This document shows, in pieces, positions 33,152-42,870 of a DNA stretch of 64,000 bases. The stretch lies in assembly GCA_036346225.1 (NCBI GenBank), contig JARFIW010000899.1, positions 2,046,001-2,110,000 of the forward strand, written 5' to 3'. Every line of letters begins with the position of its first letter. The first letter of the stretch is position 1. Under the pieces are notes generated by a model. The model saw only the letters and a program-made list of their open reading frames with translations, had not been told where the DNA came from and did no database searches. This DNA comes from Platerodrilus igneus. Lineage: Eukaryota > Arthropoda > Insecta > Coleoptera > Lycidae. The position numbers and the translations under genes are program-made.

Positions 33152-34961
33152 TCTTCTTGTAGTAAATATCTGTGTGACATAAAGTTATTTCTTCGAGCAT
33201 CTCTAGCAATCTTGTTGCCTTCGTATTTCCCCACCTCTAACAGCGAGTCTTTGAATCGTCGCTATCGTTCGTTAGTCGCAGCCTAGCTATCAATTTATCA
33301 AGATGTTTTCCAGACTAAAGGCTTGCGACCTTCGATTAAATTATTTGTGTGAGGGGTTCAAGTCATGGTAGACTTGAATAGATTTCAATAACTTCTACTA
33401 ACGCGCGCCTACGAAAACTATAGAAAAGTACAAGTGAGAATTTTGTTTTTGGTAAGTTGTATGGTTCTGTACAAGGATTGGAGATTACAGACGTGTGGTC
33501 GTGATTGCTGTTACCCCAGGAAATAGTTTATGGTGTTGCTTGAAGCTGATGAAATTTCTGATGGGATTTGTCTAGTAAAATCCGATGCAGTTTGGTTCGT
33601 TATTAAATTTCAGAAATTTTGCATGTGTTTAGAATGTCGTTAGTCTATGATTAACAGACGGTCATATAAAAAACACGAAATTTGCTATCATGTTTATGAC
33701 CATATGACCTGTTTCACTTTCGACTATTGTTAAACTGGTTTTACAAACTGTAGAAAGAAATTTTTGTTAGGTTAGGTTTATATATTTGTAGGCTTTGTTC
33801 ACATTCGAACTTCGGATAAAATTCGAAGTATATTTTCGACGTTATACTTTTTTTGTGATGTAGTAACATTTTAAATATATTTGCCGTTGAAAGCAGATGC
33901 TTCGTGTAGCTTTCCGAAAATTCAAATTAAACATTCTTCAATCTTGAAGTTAACTTTTATTCACATATAAATTATAAAAACTTAGTATAAAAATTTTAAT
34001 TCGTTTAGTAACAATTGCAAAGTGTTTGCATTTGTGTTCATACAAAATTTTGAAGATATGAAAATTTATATAATTAATACAAAAAGTACTTGATAAGTGA
34101 TAGCAGTGAACTTTTGTTTACTTTTAATTTGTTATGTACATGGAAGTTTATTTCACTTCATTGCAAAATTTAAATACACGCTGTGTAATAATTATGAAAC
34201 TGTAATCTACCTTATAAGATAAGATCTGCCCAGGATAGAAATGTTAGTTCAATGCATTGTTTTTACAATTTTTTTTTTGATTAAATATTTAAAACAAGCT
34301 TATGTTTAGAGAGCAGTCTTTTGCTTTAAAAAGACAAAATTTTGATTTTGTTATAAACATTATGGTTGAGAATTTTTACATGTTAAAAAGTTATGAATTT
34401 TTAAAAGAAAGTTTTTTTACTTCAGTAAACAATTAGTTAAACTTTGAGACTTTTGATTTGGTCAAATGCGATCAAATCTGATAACATAAAGGTAGAATTT
34501 TTGGGTAATAATTTTGTGCCAATATCATATTGGATATACATATTTTATTTTTAATACTTTTATAGGACACAAATGGTGTTCTACATTTTTTTTATTTAAT
34601 CTCTGTAATTTCTTACAGGAGCTGTGTCTTATTTTTATAAGACAGGTTTTTGTTAACGAAGGCGATCGTTTTATCTTTGGGTTTCCACGTCCGCCCTTAG
34701 AATTGTGCTTTGCTCTTATCGTAATTATCTCAGGACTTGGTGGCGACTATTTAACTTTGTTTAGTTTTTGTTTGAAAACAAAATTCGACTTACCCCCCCC
34801 CACTTCTTATTGCTCTACCCAGGAATAGACCCCTAGCTATGTCGGAAGATGGCCCTTCCTTCGATTCTCAGTGAAGGAAGCGGACGATTTTTGTGCAGTA
34901 GCGCCCAACAATCTAAAAATAAGTTTCACTGGCGCCCACCCAACACTAAAAATTCGTTTCA

Positions 34962-36125
34962 AACGAGCTGAAGAAATACTAGGAGAAGACCAATTTGGGT
35001 TTAGGCGAAACAGAGGAACACGGGAGGCTATTTTAGCTCTGAGAGTGATAATGGAGAAAACAATAGAAAAGGGGGAAAGCGTGTATATAGGGTTTATAGA
35101 TCTGGAAAAAGTATTCGACAATGTAAAATGGAAATAAAGGTCGAAATACTCAAAACGATTAGAATGAGTTTTAGGGATAGACGGATAGTACATAGCTTAT
35201 ACAAAGAACAAACAGCAGTAATAGAATTAAAGTAGGAACGTAGAGAAGTAAACATTAAAAAAGGGGCGAGACAGGGATGTGCTTTATCCCTATTAATTTT
35301 TAACTTGTACATTGAAGAGGCAATGAATACTGTCAAATGCAGGAAGACATTTGGAATTACTATGCAAGGACAAAAAATTGATATGCTTAGATTTGCAGAT
35401 GACATAGCGGTATTAGCATCTAACAAGGAAGAGTTAGAAGCTGCTCTTAATGAAATGGAAACGGTTTTAACAGAGAGATACGGTATGAAAATTAACAAAA
35501 ATAAAACTAAAGTTCTAGAATGCAAAGGAGGGTAAAATAAATCAAAAATAAGAATACAAATATAACACGAACCTACAAGAGGTTAAGGATTTCTGCTACC
35601 TAGGAAGCCAAATACCGCAAGATGGCAAAAAGCACAAAAGATATAAAACAGAGATTAGCACAAGGTCGTACTACATTTAACAAGAAATAGTAACTATTGT
35701 GTTCAAAGACAACAACCATAGAAACATATGCGTGGAGCAAAGCACTGTACGGTTTTGAAGCCTGGACAGTGAGAGAGGCGGACAAGAAAAAGATTGAAGC
35801 CTTTGAAATGTGGTGCTACATACGCATGATAAAGATATCATGGACAGACAAAGTTAAGAATGAAGAGGTACTAAAAAGGTAGGGGAAGAATGAAATATGT
35901 GGAAAACGGTAAAAAATAGGTGTGATAGAATGATAGGCCACATACTACGGCAGAAGGGTATAGTGCGGAATATATTAGAAGCAGAGATAGGAAAAAAGAG
36001 AAGAAGAGGTAGACCTAGGTTAGACTACTGCACAGTAAAAGATGTAGGCTGTAGAAATGTGTAGGCTAACTCAGAATAAAAATCAATGGAGGTACGCATC
36101 AACCAGTCCCAAGATGGATAAATTA
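34962..36125 (+). pseudogene. APE-type LINE (family A) copy 2: RT and C-terminus
   Basis: Resumes the LINE interrupted at 21791. RT entry AEEILGEDQFGFRRNRGTRE is followed by FIDLEKVFDNVKWK (34970-35135). A QGCALSPLIFNLYIEEAMN block (35273-35330) follows, then the catalytic FADDIAVLAS (35393-35425) and the thumb region MKINKNKTKVLE. The C-terminal part has TYAWSKALYGFEAWTVRE (35715-35770), then a degenerate MIGHILR and RGRPRLDYC tail (35930-36030). Two or three frame breaks make it inactive. Confidence 0.88.
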
Positions 36126-36720
36126 ATGCCGAAAAAAGTAACTGTACATAAACATGATGATTATTATAAGCAACTACAAGTATTGGTTGGGCAATATTCT
36201 CGAATAATGTTAATTGCGTGAAAGGATTTACTCGAAAACTATTAATTCGGCAAATGTCTAAATGTTCGGGTATATTGGCAGCCACAGGCTGCTTAACCCT
36301 CTTCACATACCACTGAATCTCGGTGAAATATGGCATATAATTAGAAAACAATAGAAAGGAATCGAGTTGTATATAGGCTGTTGGGAGGATTGCACGGAAT
36401 TGTGTAGGCTAGCTCAGAAGATAAATAAGCTGAGGTAGAAGTCCAACCAGTTTCAAAACGTAAAACTCAATGACGAAAAAATAAGTGCTCTTAAATGTGA
36501 TGATTATTATAAACAACTACACGTGTTGGTTGTGAAATATTTTTAACTAATGTTGATTGTGCGAAAGGATAAATTGGAAAAACTATTAATTTGACAAAGG
36601 TTCAAGTGGTGTGGGAACTTGGCAGCCAAAGGCTGCTTACCCCCCTTAACATACAACTGAATATCGGGGAAGTAGGGTATATAACTGTAAAACAATAGAA
36701 GGTGACCGAACTGTTTTAAA
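36126..36720 (+). repeat. Repeated LINE 3'-UTR/tail segments
   Basis: Two versions of the same 3' sequence (about 36126-36365 and 36460-36720) share GATGATTATTATAA, GCGAAAGGAT, GGCAGCCA-AGGCTGC and CACATACCACTGAAT-like blocks. The segment at 36365-36480 repeats the LINE ORF end (TGTAGGCTAGCTCAGAA, CCAACCAGTTTC). A third version lies at 51960-52142. Confidence 0.7.
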
Positions 36721-37205
36721 CAAGAAAGAACAGCAGCTATGTTCAAAGACAACGAACATAGATACAAGAAGAAAACCGTTCAAAGTATAGTGTGGAGCAC
36801 AACACAGTACATCTATGAAATAGGGGCAGTAGGAAAAGCAGGCAGAAAGAGATAGAAGCCTTCTGGAATGTTGTGCTTCAGACGTATGTGGATGGTAGCA
36901 TGGACAGGCAAAGTTAATAACAAATAGGTTGTTGAAATAGTAGAGGAATAAACATATCTGTGAAAAACGAAAAAAGGAGAAATAGAAGGACATGATACGT
37001 TCTAAGGCATTTCTGGGAAATAGTATGGGATATATTACAAGCAGAGATAGGAAAAGATAGGTAGAAGTAGACCGAGATCAGACAAATAGTGATAGATGCA
37101 GACTGTCCAAATTTCAGTGAAATGTGTAGATTGGTTCAGACTAGGAAACAATGACGGTACGCGTCCAACCAGTTCTAGGACTGAAGACTTAATGATGATG
37201 ATGGG
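36720..37205 (+). pseudogene. Second LINE (family A) C-terminal fragment
   Basis: Decayed homologue of 35695-36125. It has AACAGCAGCTATGTTCAAAG, TAGTGTGGAGCACAACAC, the ATGTTGTGCTTCAGACG block and the CCAACCAGTTCTAGGACTG end, finishing in ATGATGATGATG. Together with the previous entries it stacks three LINE 3' ends. Confidence 0.7.
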
Positions 37206-37533
37206 TAAACAACGTCGAAGCGTAGACAAAGAGGTTATCAATATACCAGTGTTAGAGAACATCATAAATGTAGAATTCAGGAAAGGGAGCAGACATGTAT
37301 TCTACAAAAAGCCGTATAATCAAGAAGATTTTATCCAATCAGACTTCCTTAAAAATAAGTTCCGTTTGGAAATTCCTAAAAAGTTGACATGTGATAAAGG
37401 GATAAACACAAAGAAAAAACATAAAATTGTGTATCAGCTCTGCCAACATATGCCACAAAGAAAAACATTGTTTTGGTTGGAATTACCAATAAATGATAGT
37501 GTTCAAGACCTCTGCTTCACTTCTGCCTGCTAA
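37187..37533 (+). CDS. Unidentified ORF, candidate terminal exon or retrogene fragment
   Basis: An open frame runs to TAA at 37531-37533; the part from about 37277 on is not LINE. It is lysine-rich (KGSRHVFYKKPYNQEDFIQS, then KKKHKIVYQLCQHMPQRKT and LFWLELPINDSVQDLC). A splice-acceptor-like AATTCAG lies just before GAAAGGGAGC (about 37279). A poly(A) signal follows 63 nt after the stop. I do not recognise the family. It could be the last exon of a host gene, or a piece of an unknown transposon. Confidence 0.4.
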
Positions 37534-37595
37534 TTTTGTTGTATAGCTTAGTTACATTTCTACTAACTGTTTTGAATTAACACTGTATTTCAGTA

Positions 37596-37601
37596 AATAA
37601 A
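37596..37601 (+). terminator. Poly(A) signal after unidentified ORF
   Basis: AATAAA, followed about 20 nt later by a TTGTTGTAC-rich stretch. Confidence 0.5.
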
Positions 37602-37619
37602 CATTTCAAAAACATTGTT

Positions 37620-37988
37620 GTACTTTATTAAAATCTAGCACTCCAATATACTGTGTTTTTCAATATCTTTTTAAAAATTCAATTGCAATTAGATCGATCT
37701 CAAAACCTAGTAACTTGGTTTACTTATAAACCTGAAGGTCGATATTGTAAATAAATGATGAATAAAAAAATTTAGACTTTTTTTCGCCTAATAGGTATTT
37801 TACAAAGACAATTCTATATAGTGTTTTATTAAGGCAACAGTATTATCGTGTAATCCTTAATTCTCATAAATGCTTATAAATGAGTTGCTAGGGTTTGACA
37901 GTCCACGGCAGATTGTGAAGTAATCAAGAAGAAGATGATAGTGTTGCTTTTAGGAAGTTAGTATTGTTAGTGATTAACTGGAATAAAC
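37620..37988. other. Spacer before the Penelope-like element
   Basis: AT-rich, nothing recognised. Ends at the 12-bp target duplication TGTCCTTAGTAC (37989-38000). Confidence 0.5.
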
Positions 37989-38394
37989 TGTCCTTAGTAC
38001 TATAATTATTTATGGTTCCGGATTGGGAACGTGTGATTTTATATATTAAGGCCCACTTTTGTTAGGGGCTTCATCAGGACAATAAAATAAATAATAAAAT
38101 AAAAATATAAAAAGTAACATAGATAAGAATGATAATATTAAATAGACAAGTTAAAATGTAAAGAGAAGAGTTACTCCTGAACTAGCAGACTCACTAGCGC
38201 ATTCATAGCCAAAAGGTGTCTTGTGGCGAAGTAACTGGTGAAAGTAGCGAAAGTGGTGGTTTATATAGAGCAAGAACTTGATGCATGAGTGATCATGAAT
38301 AGAGAGGAGTGTCGTAGCGGATCAGTGAACGTCACGGTTCCGCTGTTGTGAATATAAGCTTGTTTTCCAAATAGGGTAAAAGTAGTAGCCATCG

Positions 38395-38827
38395 TCTATG
38401 TTTAGATTATTAGATTTTTATTGATTTCTATGGATTCTCTAATCTTTCTATTGTAGAAAAATGGTATTCTGGCAATTAGTTTCGTCTTGTCAAAGTTAAT
38501 GGTAAGGCCTGTTTTATGTTGGTGTTCGGCCACCGCTGAGCAATTGTACTGGCTTGTTCTTAAGCATTACTTATGTTCGTTTAGTCTAGTTTGTACTAAC
38601 CGTCCTGTTTCTCCTATGTATACTAAACCGCAACTGCAAGGTATACTATATACGCCTGGGGCTTTAAGACTATTTTCGGAATCTTTTGTGGTTGGTATTA
38701 TATGTGAAATTGTATTAATGGGTTTATAGATTGTTTTGATGTTGTGTTTACGTAGAATTTTGCCAATTCGGTCTGTTACTCTGTGTATATTCTGTGTACT
38801 TTCACCAGTTACTTCGCCACAAGACAC
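38395..38827 (-). pseudogene. Penelope-like GIY-YIG endonuclease domain
   Basis: The minus-strand frame from 38827 has the RT-to-EN linker (DRIGKILRKHNIKTIYKP), then the nuclease start APGVYSIPCSCGLVYIGETG, giving GVY and YIG, followed by RLVQTRLNEHK. One in-frame stop follows at about 38567. The reading then continues with SAVAEHQHKTGLTINFDKTK and NRKIRESIEINKN (to about 38400), the catalytic-Glu region of Penelope nucleases. Only the end of RT is present, so the copy is inert. Confidence 0.92.
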
Positions 38828-38950
38828 CTTTTGACTATGAATGGGCTAGCAAGTCTGCTAGTTCAGGAGTAACTCTTCTCTTTACATTTTAACTTGTCTA
38901 TTTAATATTATCATTCTTATCTATATTATATTTTATATTTTATTTTATTG

Positions 38951-38992
38951 CCCTGATGAAGCCCCTTATAAAAGTGGGCGAAACGTCGACCT
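38951..38992 (+). ncRNA. Minimal hammerhead ribozyme in Penelope pseudo-LTR
   Basis: CTGATGA (38953-38959), stem II GCCC/GGGC with an A/T-rich loop, intact GAAA (38980-38983) and GTC (38985-38987). Stem III would be only AC/GT with no loop, so cleavage would need a dimer, as described for Penelope hammerheads. The mirrored copy in the left arm (minus strand, about 38070-38105) has lost GAAAC. Confidence 0.75.
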
Positions 38993-39081
38993 TAATTTAT
39001 AAAATGACACGGTCCCAACCTGGACCCATAAATAATTATAATGACTCCTGCCATGAAAGCCTCCGACAATGTCCTTAGTAC

Positions 39082-39628
39082 TGTTGCGAGCTACTATTAG
39101 ACAACCCGTCAAACACACAAACGCCGTAAGCAACGTATATACTACAGAAACCTAGAATTTTCTAGCATTATACTGGAGAATGAATCATGCTTTTTAATTC
39201 AGGGTATATATATATAACACCGCTGATAAATGTAAGAGTTAGTCTATATCAGAATGTCGAATATAAATTATATTGTGAAAAGTTAAATAGTTGAGCTTTT
39301 GGAAGTCCAAAAGCAAACATAAATGTTATTTGATGTGAACGTGTCTAATGTACATGCAGCTTGTAGAATACGCAAATAGACAAAAGTGTAATAAATAAAT
39401 TATAGTAGTGTTTAATGTTGCTAAGAAGACTTATAGTTAAGGAACTAGCTTAAGAAGATATTAGTGTTTGTAAATTCATTAGTGTGATAGTGCTTCATCG
39501 TTAATTGGACTTAAAACATCTATAAATAAGGCATACACTGTTAATTGGACTTGTGAACAGTGAGTAATAAAGACTCTTGTTATTACTGATTTTAAATCAG
39601 TGAAACGCGGTATTAGTAGCCCGCTACA
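39082..39628 (+). mobile_element. Solo LTR with GTAC target duplication
   Basis: Starts TGTTGCGAGC and ends GCCCGCTACA (TG...CA), with GTAC on both sides (39078-39081 and 39629-39632). Contains an AATAAAGACTC poly(A)-type signal about 60 bp from the end. The left GTAC is also the last four bases of the Penelope target duplication, so two elements abut at one site. 547 bp. Orientation is inferred from the poly(A) signal. Confidence 0.82.
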
Positions 39629-39632
39629 GTAC

Positions 39633-40734
39633 AATAGAATTTCATTGTAGCTGCGAGCAAGAGGACTTGTGTAAAGAGTTAATAATATTCGAACTGTTGC
39701 TGCAAAAAAAGTTCATTTCAGTACCAAATGTTCTAGAAATGCAATTTGAATATTGCATAGTTGTAGCATTTTAAAAATCTATTATTAAGCACAACGATAC
39801 ATTTAAGTTATGTTCAGAAAAACGCTACAACAGGAAAGGGAACAAGTTCCCATAAAGATTATATTAAATCTCGAGTCATACTATTCAATAAACTTCACAA
39901 AAAGATGGCACTATAGTATGAAAAACAATGACCTTTCCACTAATGTAACGAGAGACACTTGTAGGTATAAAACAAGATCAACACAGACTTCCATGCTAGA
40001 AACAAAATAATTACGTCAACTAGAAAGCATACATTAAACTTAAGAAACTAAGAGAACTTTTATTGTAATGTGAAAAATAAGGCCAGATGTTTTCTCAACA
40101 GAGTCAACATTAATTTAGATGAAAGCATACACTATATCAACTTTGAGTATACTGCAAGAGAAACTATGTCAATTTTGAAGCACTCCAGGGCCGTAGAGTG
40201 GTATCCCAGAAGGCAAAAAAGCACGTCTACAGAAGAATAAATTATTCAAGATAGTGGAAGCCAAAATGAATTCCAGAGCAACGTAAAGATGTATAATCCC
40301 TTGAAAACAAGCCTTGCAATAAATTGTGCAGACTAAAAGAGATTCTGAAAATGCAGAGTGAAATTAAATTACCTAAACGAGTGCACTTAGTTCGACTGAG
40401 AGAGGATCAACTGGTAACGTATAATTTTACAGCTAAAGCGATGTATATAATTGGTAAGAGCAGCCGTATGAAAAACAAAAAGCTCACAAATTGTCTAGCA
40501 GGTCCGCTAAACAAATACCACTCCCGAATAGATTATCTGAAATGATATATTCCATTGATTGGATAATGTAATTATTTAGTAATCTTTAAAACAGTTCAGG
40601 CGCAGGATATACTTGTCTGAAGAAAGCGTCTTGCTATAGTAGCATAATTTTTCGAATTTAAGCGTTTATAATATTACAAGTTTGTTTCATATTAATGTAT
40701 AGTTTCGAAATGTCACACTCCTCGTTATATACTA
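39633..40734. other. Spacer, no recognised gene
   Basis: Contains short frames (39810-40010, 40324-40545) rich in Lys/Arg with no motif I can place. Probably decayed element sequence. Confidence 0.4.
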
Positions 40735-41005
40735 CTTAAAAGTTAGGTGATGTTGTGCTTCCAATAAGGCATCAATGCTAAATATTACAATTTTGCTACT
40801 CCTGTTCTGATGAACCCAAATACGCACGAAATGCGTCAACAGGATGCTTATTTTGAGTTAATTGCCATTAATTCTTGTTGCATTGTATTAATTTAAGACT
40901 TTTTTCTTTATAAATACTATTTTTCGCTATGAAGTCAGTCGACCCGGATATCGATTTCGCCAAAACATGCGATGTCAGGCCAAACAACAAGAAGATACAC
41001 AATGG
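40735..41005 (+). repeat. Hammerhead-bearing repeat, copy 2
   Basis: Aligns with 14463-14590 through GTTAGGTGATG, TGTGCTTCCAATAAGG and TACTCCTGT. It carries the TGCGATGTCAGG...ACAAGAAGATACA block downstream (about 40968-41002). The ribozyme is at 40800-40844. Confidence 0.6.
40800..40844 (+). ncRNA. Type I hammerhead ribozyme-like sequence, copy 2
   Basis: Stem I TCCTGTT pairs perfectly with AACAGGA. CTGATGA (40807-40813), GAAA (40828-40831) and GTC (40835-40837) are intact, with short stem III TGC. Stem II (ACCC/GCAC) is disrupted. Relative to copy 1 the innermost stem I pair changed from C-G to T-A on both strands, a compensatory change. Confidence 0.72.
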
Positions 41006-42870
41006 TAAGGAAAACAAGATTAAGGACATTCTCACACTTGAGGAACCTAGTTGGAACTGGTCATTAGCTACCACTTTCTGATCTACCTGTGGTTCATGAT
41101 GTTTTCCTTTTTGGACTTTTGTTATGAGAACAAAGTATGTGAGAATCACAGAAACTACTCGGCAGTCAACCTTCCAAAAAATATTTATCTTAAGTCGATT
41201 GAAAAGTGGGAACTTGCTTATAACTCTGTCATAACACCTGTTGTAAATTCACAAGTTACTGTTATACAAACAAGATACTTAATAAACGGTATATGAGCAG
41301 ATGTGTATCTCTTGAACGATTTCAGGGTGCTATTTAACGAGATAATTTCCTGCTAGGATGGACGTTCCCTTCTGGCATTCCAGACCAGAATGGCACCAAG
41401 GGTTTTGTCATTCCCTCGTTTCGTTCGCATTTGTAGAGGCTGCCAATCGTCATTGATCATGGTTGCTACGTGCATTGACGTAGCCTAGAAAAAAAACAAA
41501 AATAAAAGAAATGGACCGGGTTCAATCGGCGAGTGGGCGGGGTATTATACCTACAACAAAAATTAAGGGAGACCTGAAATATAGAAAGAAAAATGACACA
41601 CACTCATTCATACTCGAAACGCAACATATCAACAAAAGAAACCTATAATTAAAACATAATATGCACAAGCAATAAATAATAACACACTAAATCTAAACAA
41701 AAAATATCAACAAAAGGAACAAATCTTTTTTTTAAATGGTGAGTTGCCGGTTTTAGGTTACTCCCTAGATTGGGTTTCAACAAAAAAAATTAAGCGAAAT
41801 TACCCCTCTAAAACCAACAGCTCGAAATCAGCATGGTGAATCTAAAACTAAGCCTATAAATATAATGGCAACATTTTCAAATGTGCCAGCAAATCTTTAA
41901 ACCAGTTTCGCATTAATAAGTCGTACATTTTTAGTTATTTAAAACAAAAAGTAATGCATTCATATAGTGTCAATAAATCTCAAACGAATTCACTAAATAT
42001 CGTCTAAACGGATTAAATTTAGGAATGCATGAGCTTAAACCGAAAATCCCAACCGATATGGTCGCAATCGTAAATGATGGAGAAAGAAAACACTCACCCT
42101 CAAAGTTGCTGACGTCGGGGTTGGGTCACTAGCTGGTCCACAGCAACGAGTAGGTGGGCCTACACCCAGAAAGAACGCATTTGCCCTCCCATTACAGCAA
42201 AGGACGACCATTCATCGTAGCTTTAATGCCACGGGAAGAAGCTAGAGCAATTACCAGTAAAAATCAATTTAATTTCGACGAAAAATACAATTTACTAAAA
42301 ACCCTAAATACTTACCACGCCGTATTGCGTGCGCGAAATTTTCATAACGAAAAACGGACACCATCACACATTCCTACACGTGTCTCCGTTGTGTAAATTG
42401 GAAAGCAAATAAAATCAATTTTGTTCAGCCAGTGACCAGAGTTCAAGTAATATTTCTATTCAGAATTAACCTGAAAGACACAGTTTATATTGGGATAATA
42501 CGCAGCTTTAATTCGACAAATTCTTCCGACGGAAAACACATAAGATGCAATTATCGGATACTTGGAACACGTTATAGACTATCTGAGTATAGCGTAAACT
42601 TTACGTTAGGGAATTCTGGAAAGTAGAATTTATTCTTAATTAGCGGAAGTATTTACCAAGCAAAGTAGATTTTAGTTGAAAATTATTAGCCAGTGTATTT
42701 CTGTTTATTCATGAATCGACGATTTTATTTAACCGTAGACATGGAATTTAGATAAACGGATAATTAATTATCAAAGGATTTAAGTTGAAAATTATTGTAT
42801 TTAAAATAACCAATTATTGCCGAAAATGAACGTAACACGGTAGTCCGACCAAGTAGAACATAATTTATTT
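41006..42870. other. Spacer, no recognised gene
   Basis: Nothing I can assign. Short frames (41051-41296, 42154-42396, 42432-42626) lack motifs. A/C-rich stretches around 41550-41700 look like decayed retroelement. Confidence 0.4.

Larger units (their letters stand above)
21792..34961 (+). mobile_element. Tandem non-autonomous LTR retrotransposon array (LTR-int-LTR-int-LTR)
   Basis: Three LTRs (21792-23709, 26172-29318, 31793-34961) alternate with two internal regions of about 2.46 kb. LTRs start TGTAGC and end TTTCA. The whole array is flanked by AACG and interrupts a LINE. Each internal region starts with an 18-nt tRNA-Lys PBS and ends with a GGGAAAGGGTGG polypurine tract, but carries only a Gag N-terminal remnant and no pol, so the element is non-autonomous (LARD-like). 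The repeat period is about 5.62 kb. LTR2 and LTR3 carry the same mariner; LTR1 does not. Confidence 0.92.
31793..34961 (+). mobile_element. LTR3 (contains mariner; right end of array)
   Basis: Carries the same mariner and neighbouring deletion as LTR2. Its 3' two-thirds has many private substitutions relative to LTR1 and LTR2. It ends TTTCA at 34961 and is followed by AACG (34962-34965) and then LINE RT sequence, which fixes the LTR 3' end. Confidence 0.9.
38001..39069 (-). mobile_element. Penelope-like element, 5'-truncated, inverted pseudo-LTRs
   Basis: The left arm (38001-about 38255) and right arm (about 38795-39069) are imperfect reverse complements, each with a hammerhead-like block. 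Between them the minus strand encodes the GIY-YIG endonuclease end of a Penelope ORF; RT is missing. TGTCCTTAGTAC is duplicated exactly at 37989-38000 and 39070-39081. Inverted LTR-like ends, GIY-YIG and hammerheads are established Penelope hallmarks. Confidence 0.92.

Noticed and set aside
34837..35193. 118-codon minus-strand frame across the LTR3/LINE junction
   Set aside because: Shadow of the LINE RT on the other strand and it spans an integration boundary.
38487..38729. Plus-strand 80-codon frame opposite the GIY-YIG domain
   Set aside because: Shadow of the minus-strand Penelope nuclease.
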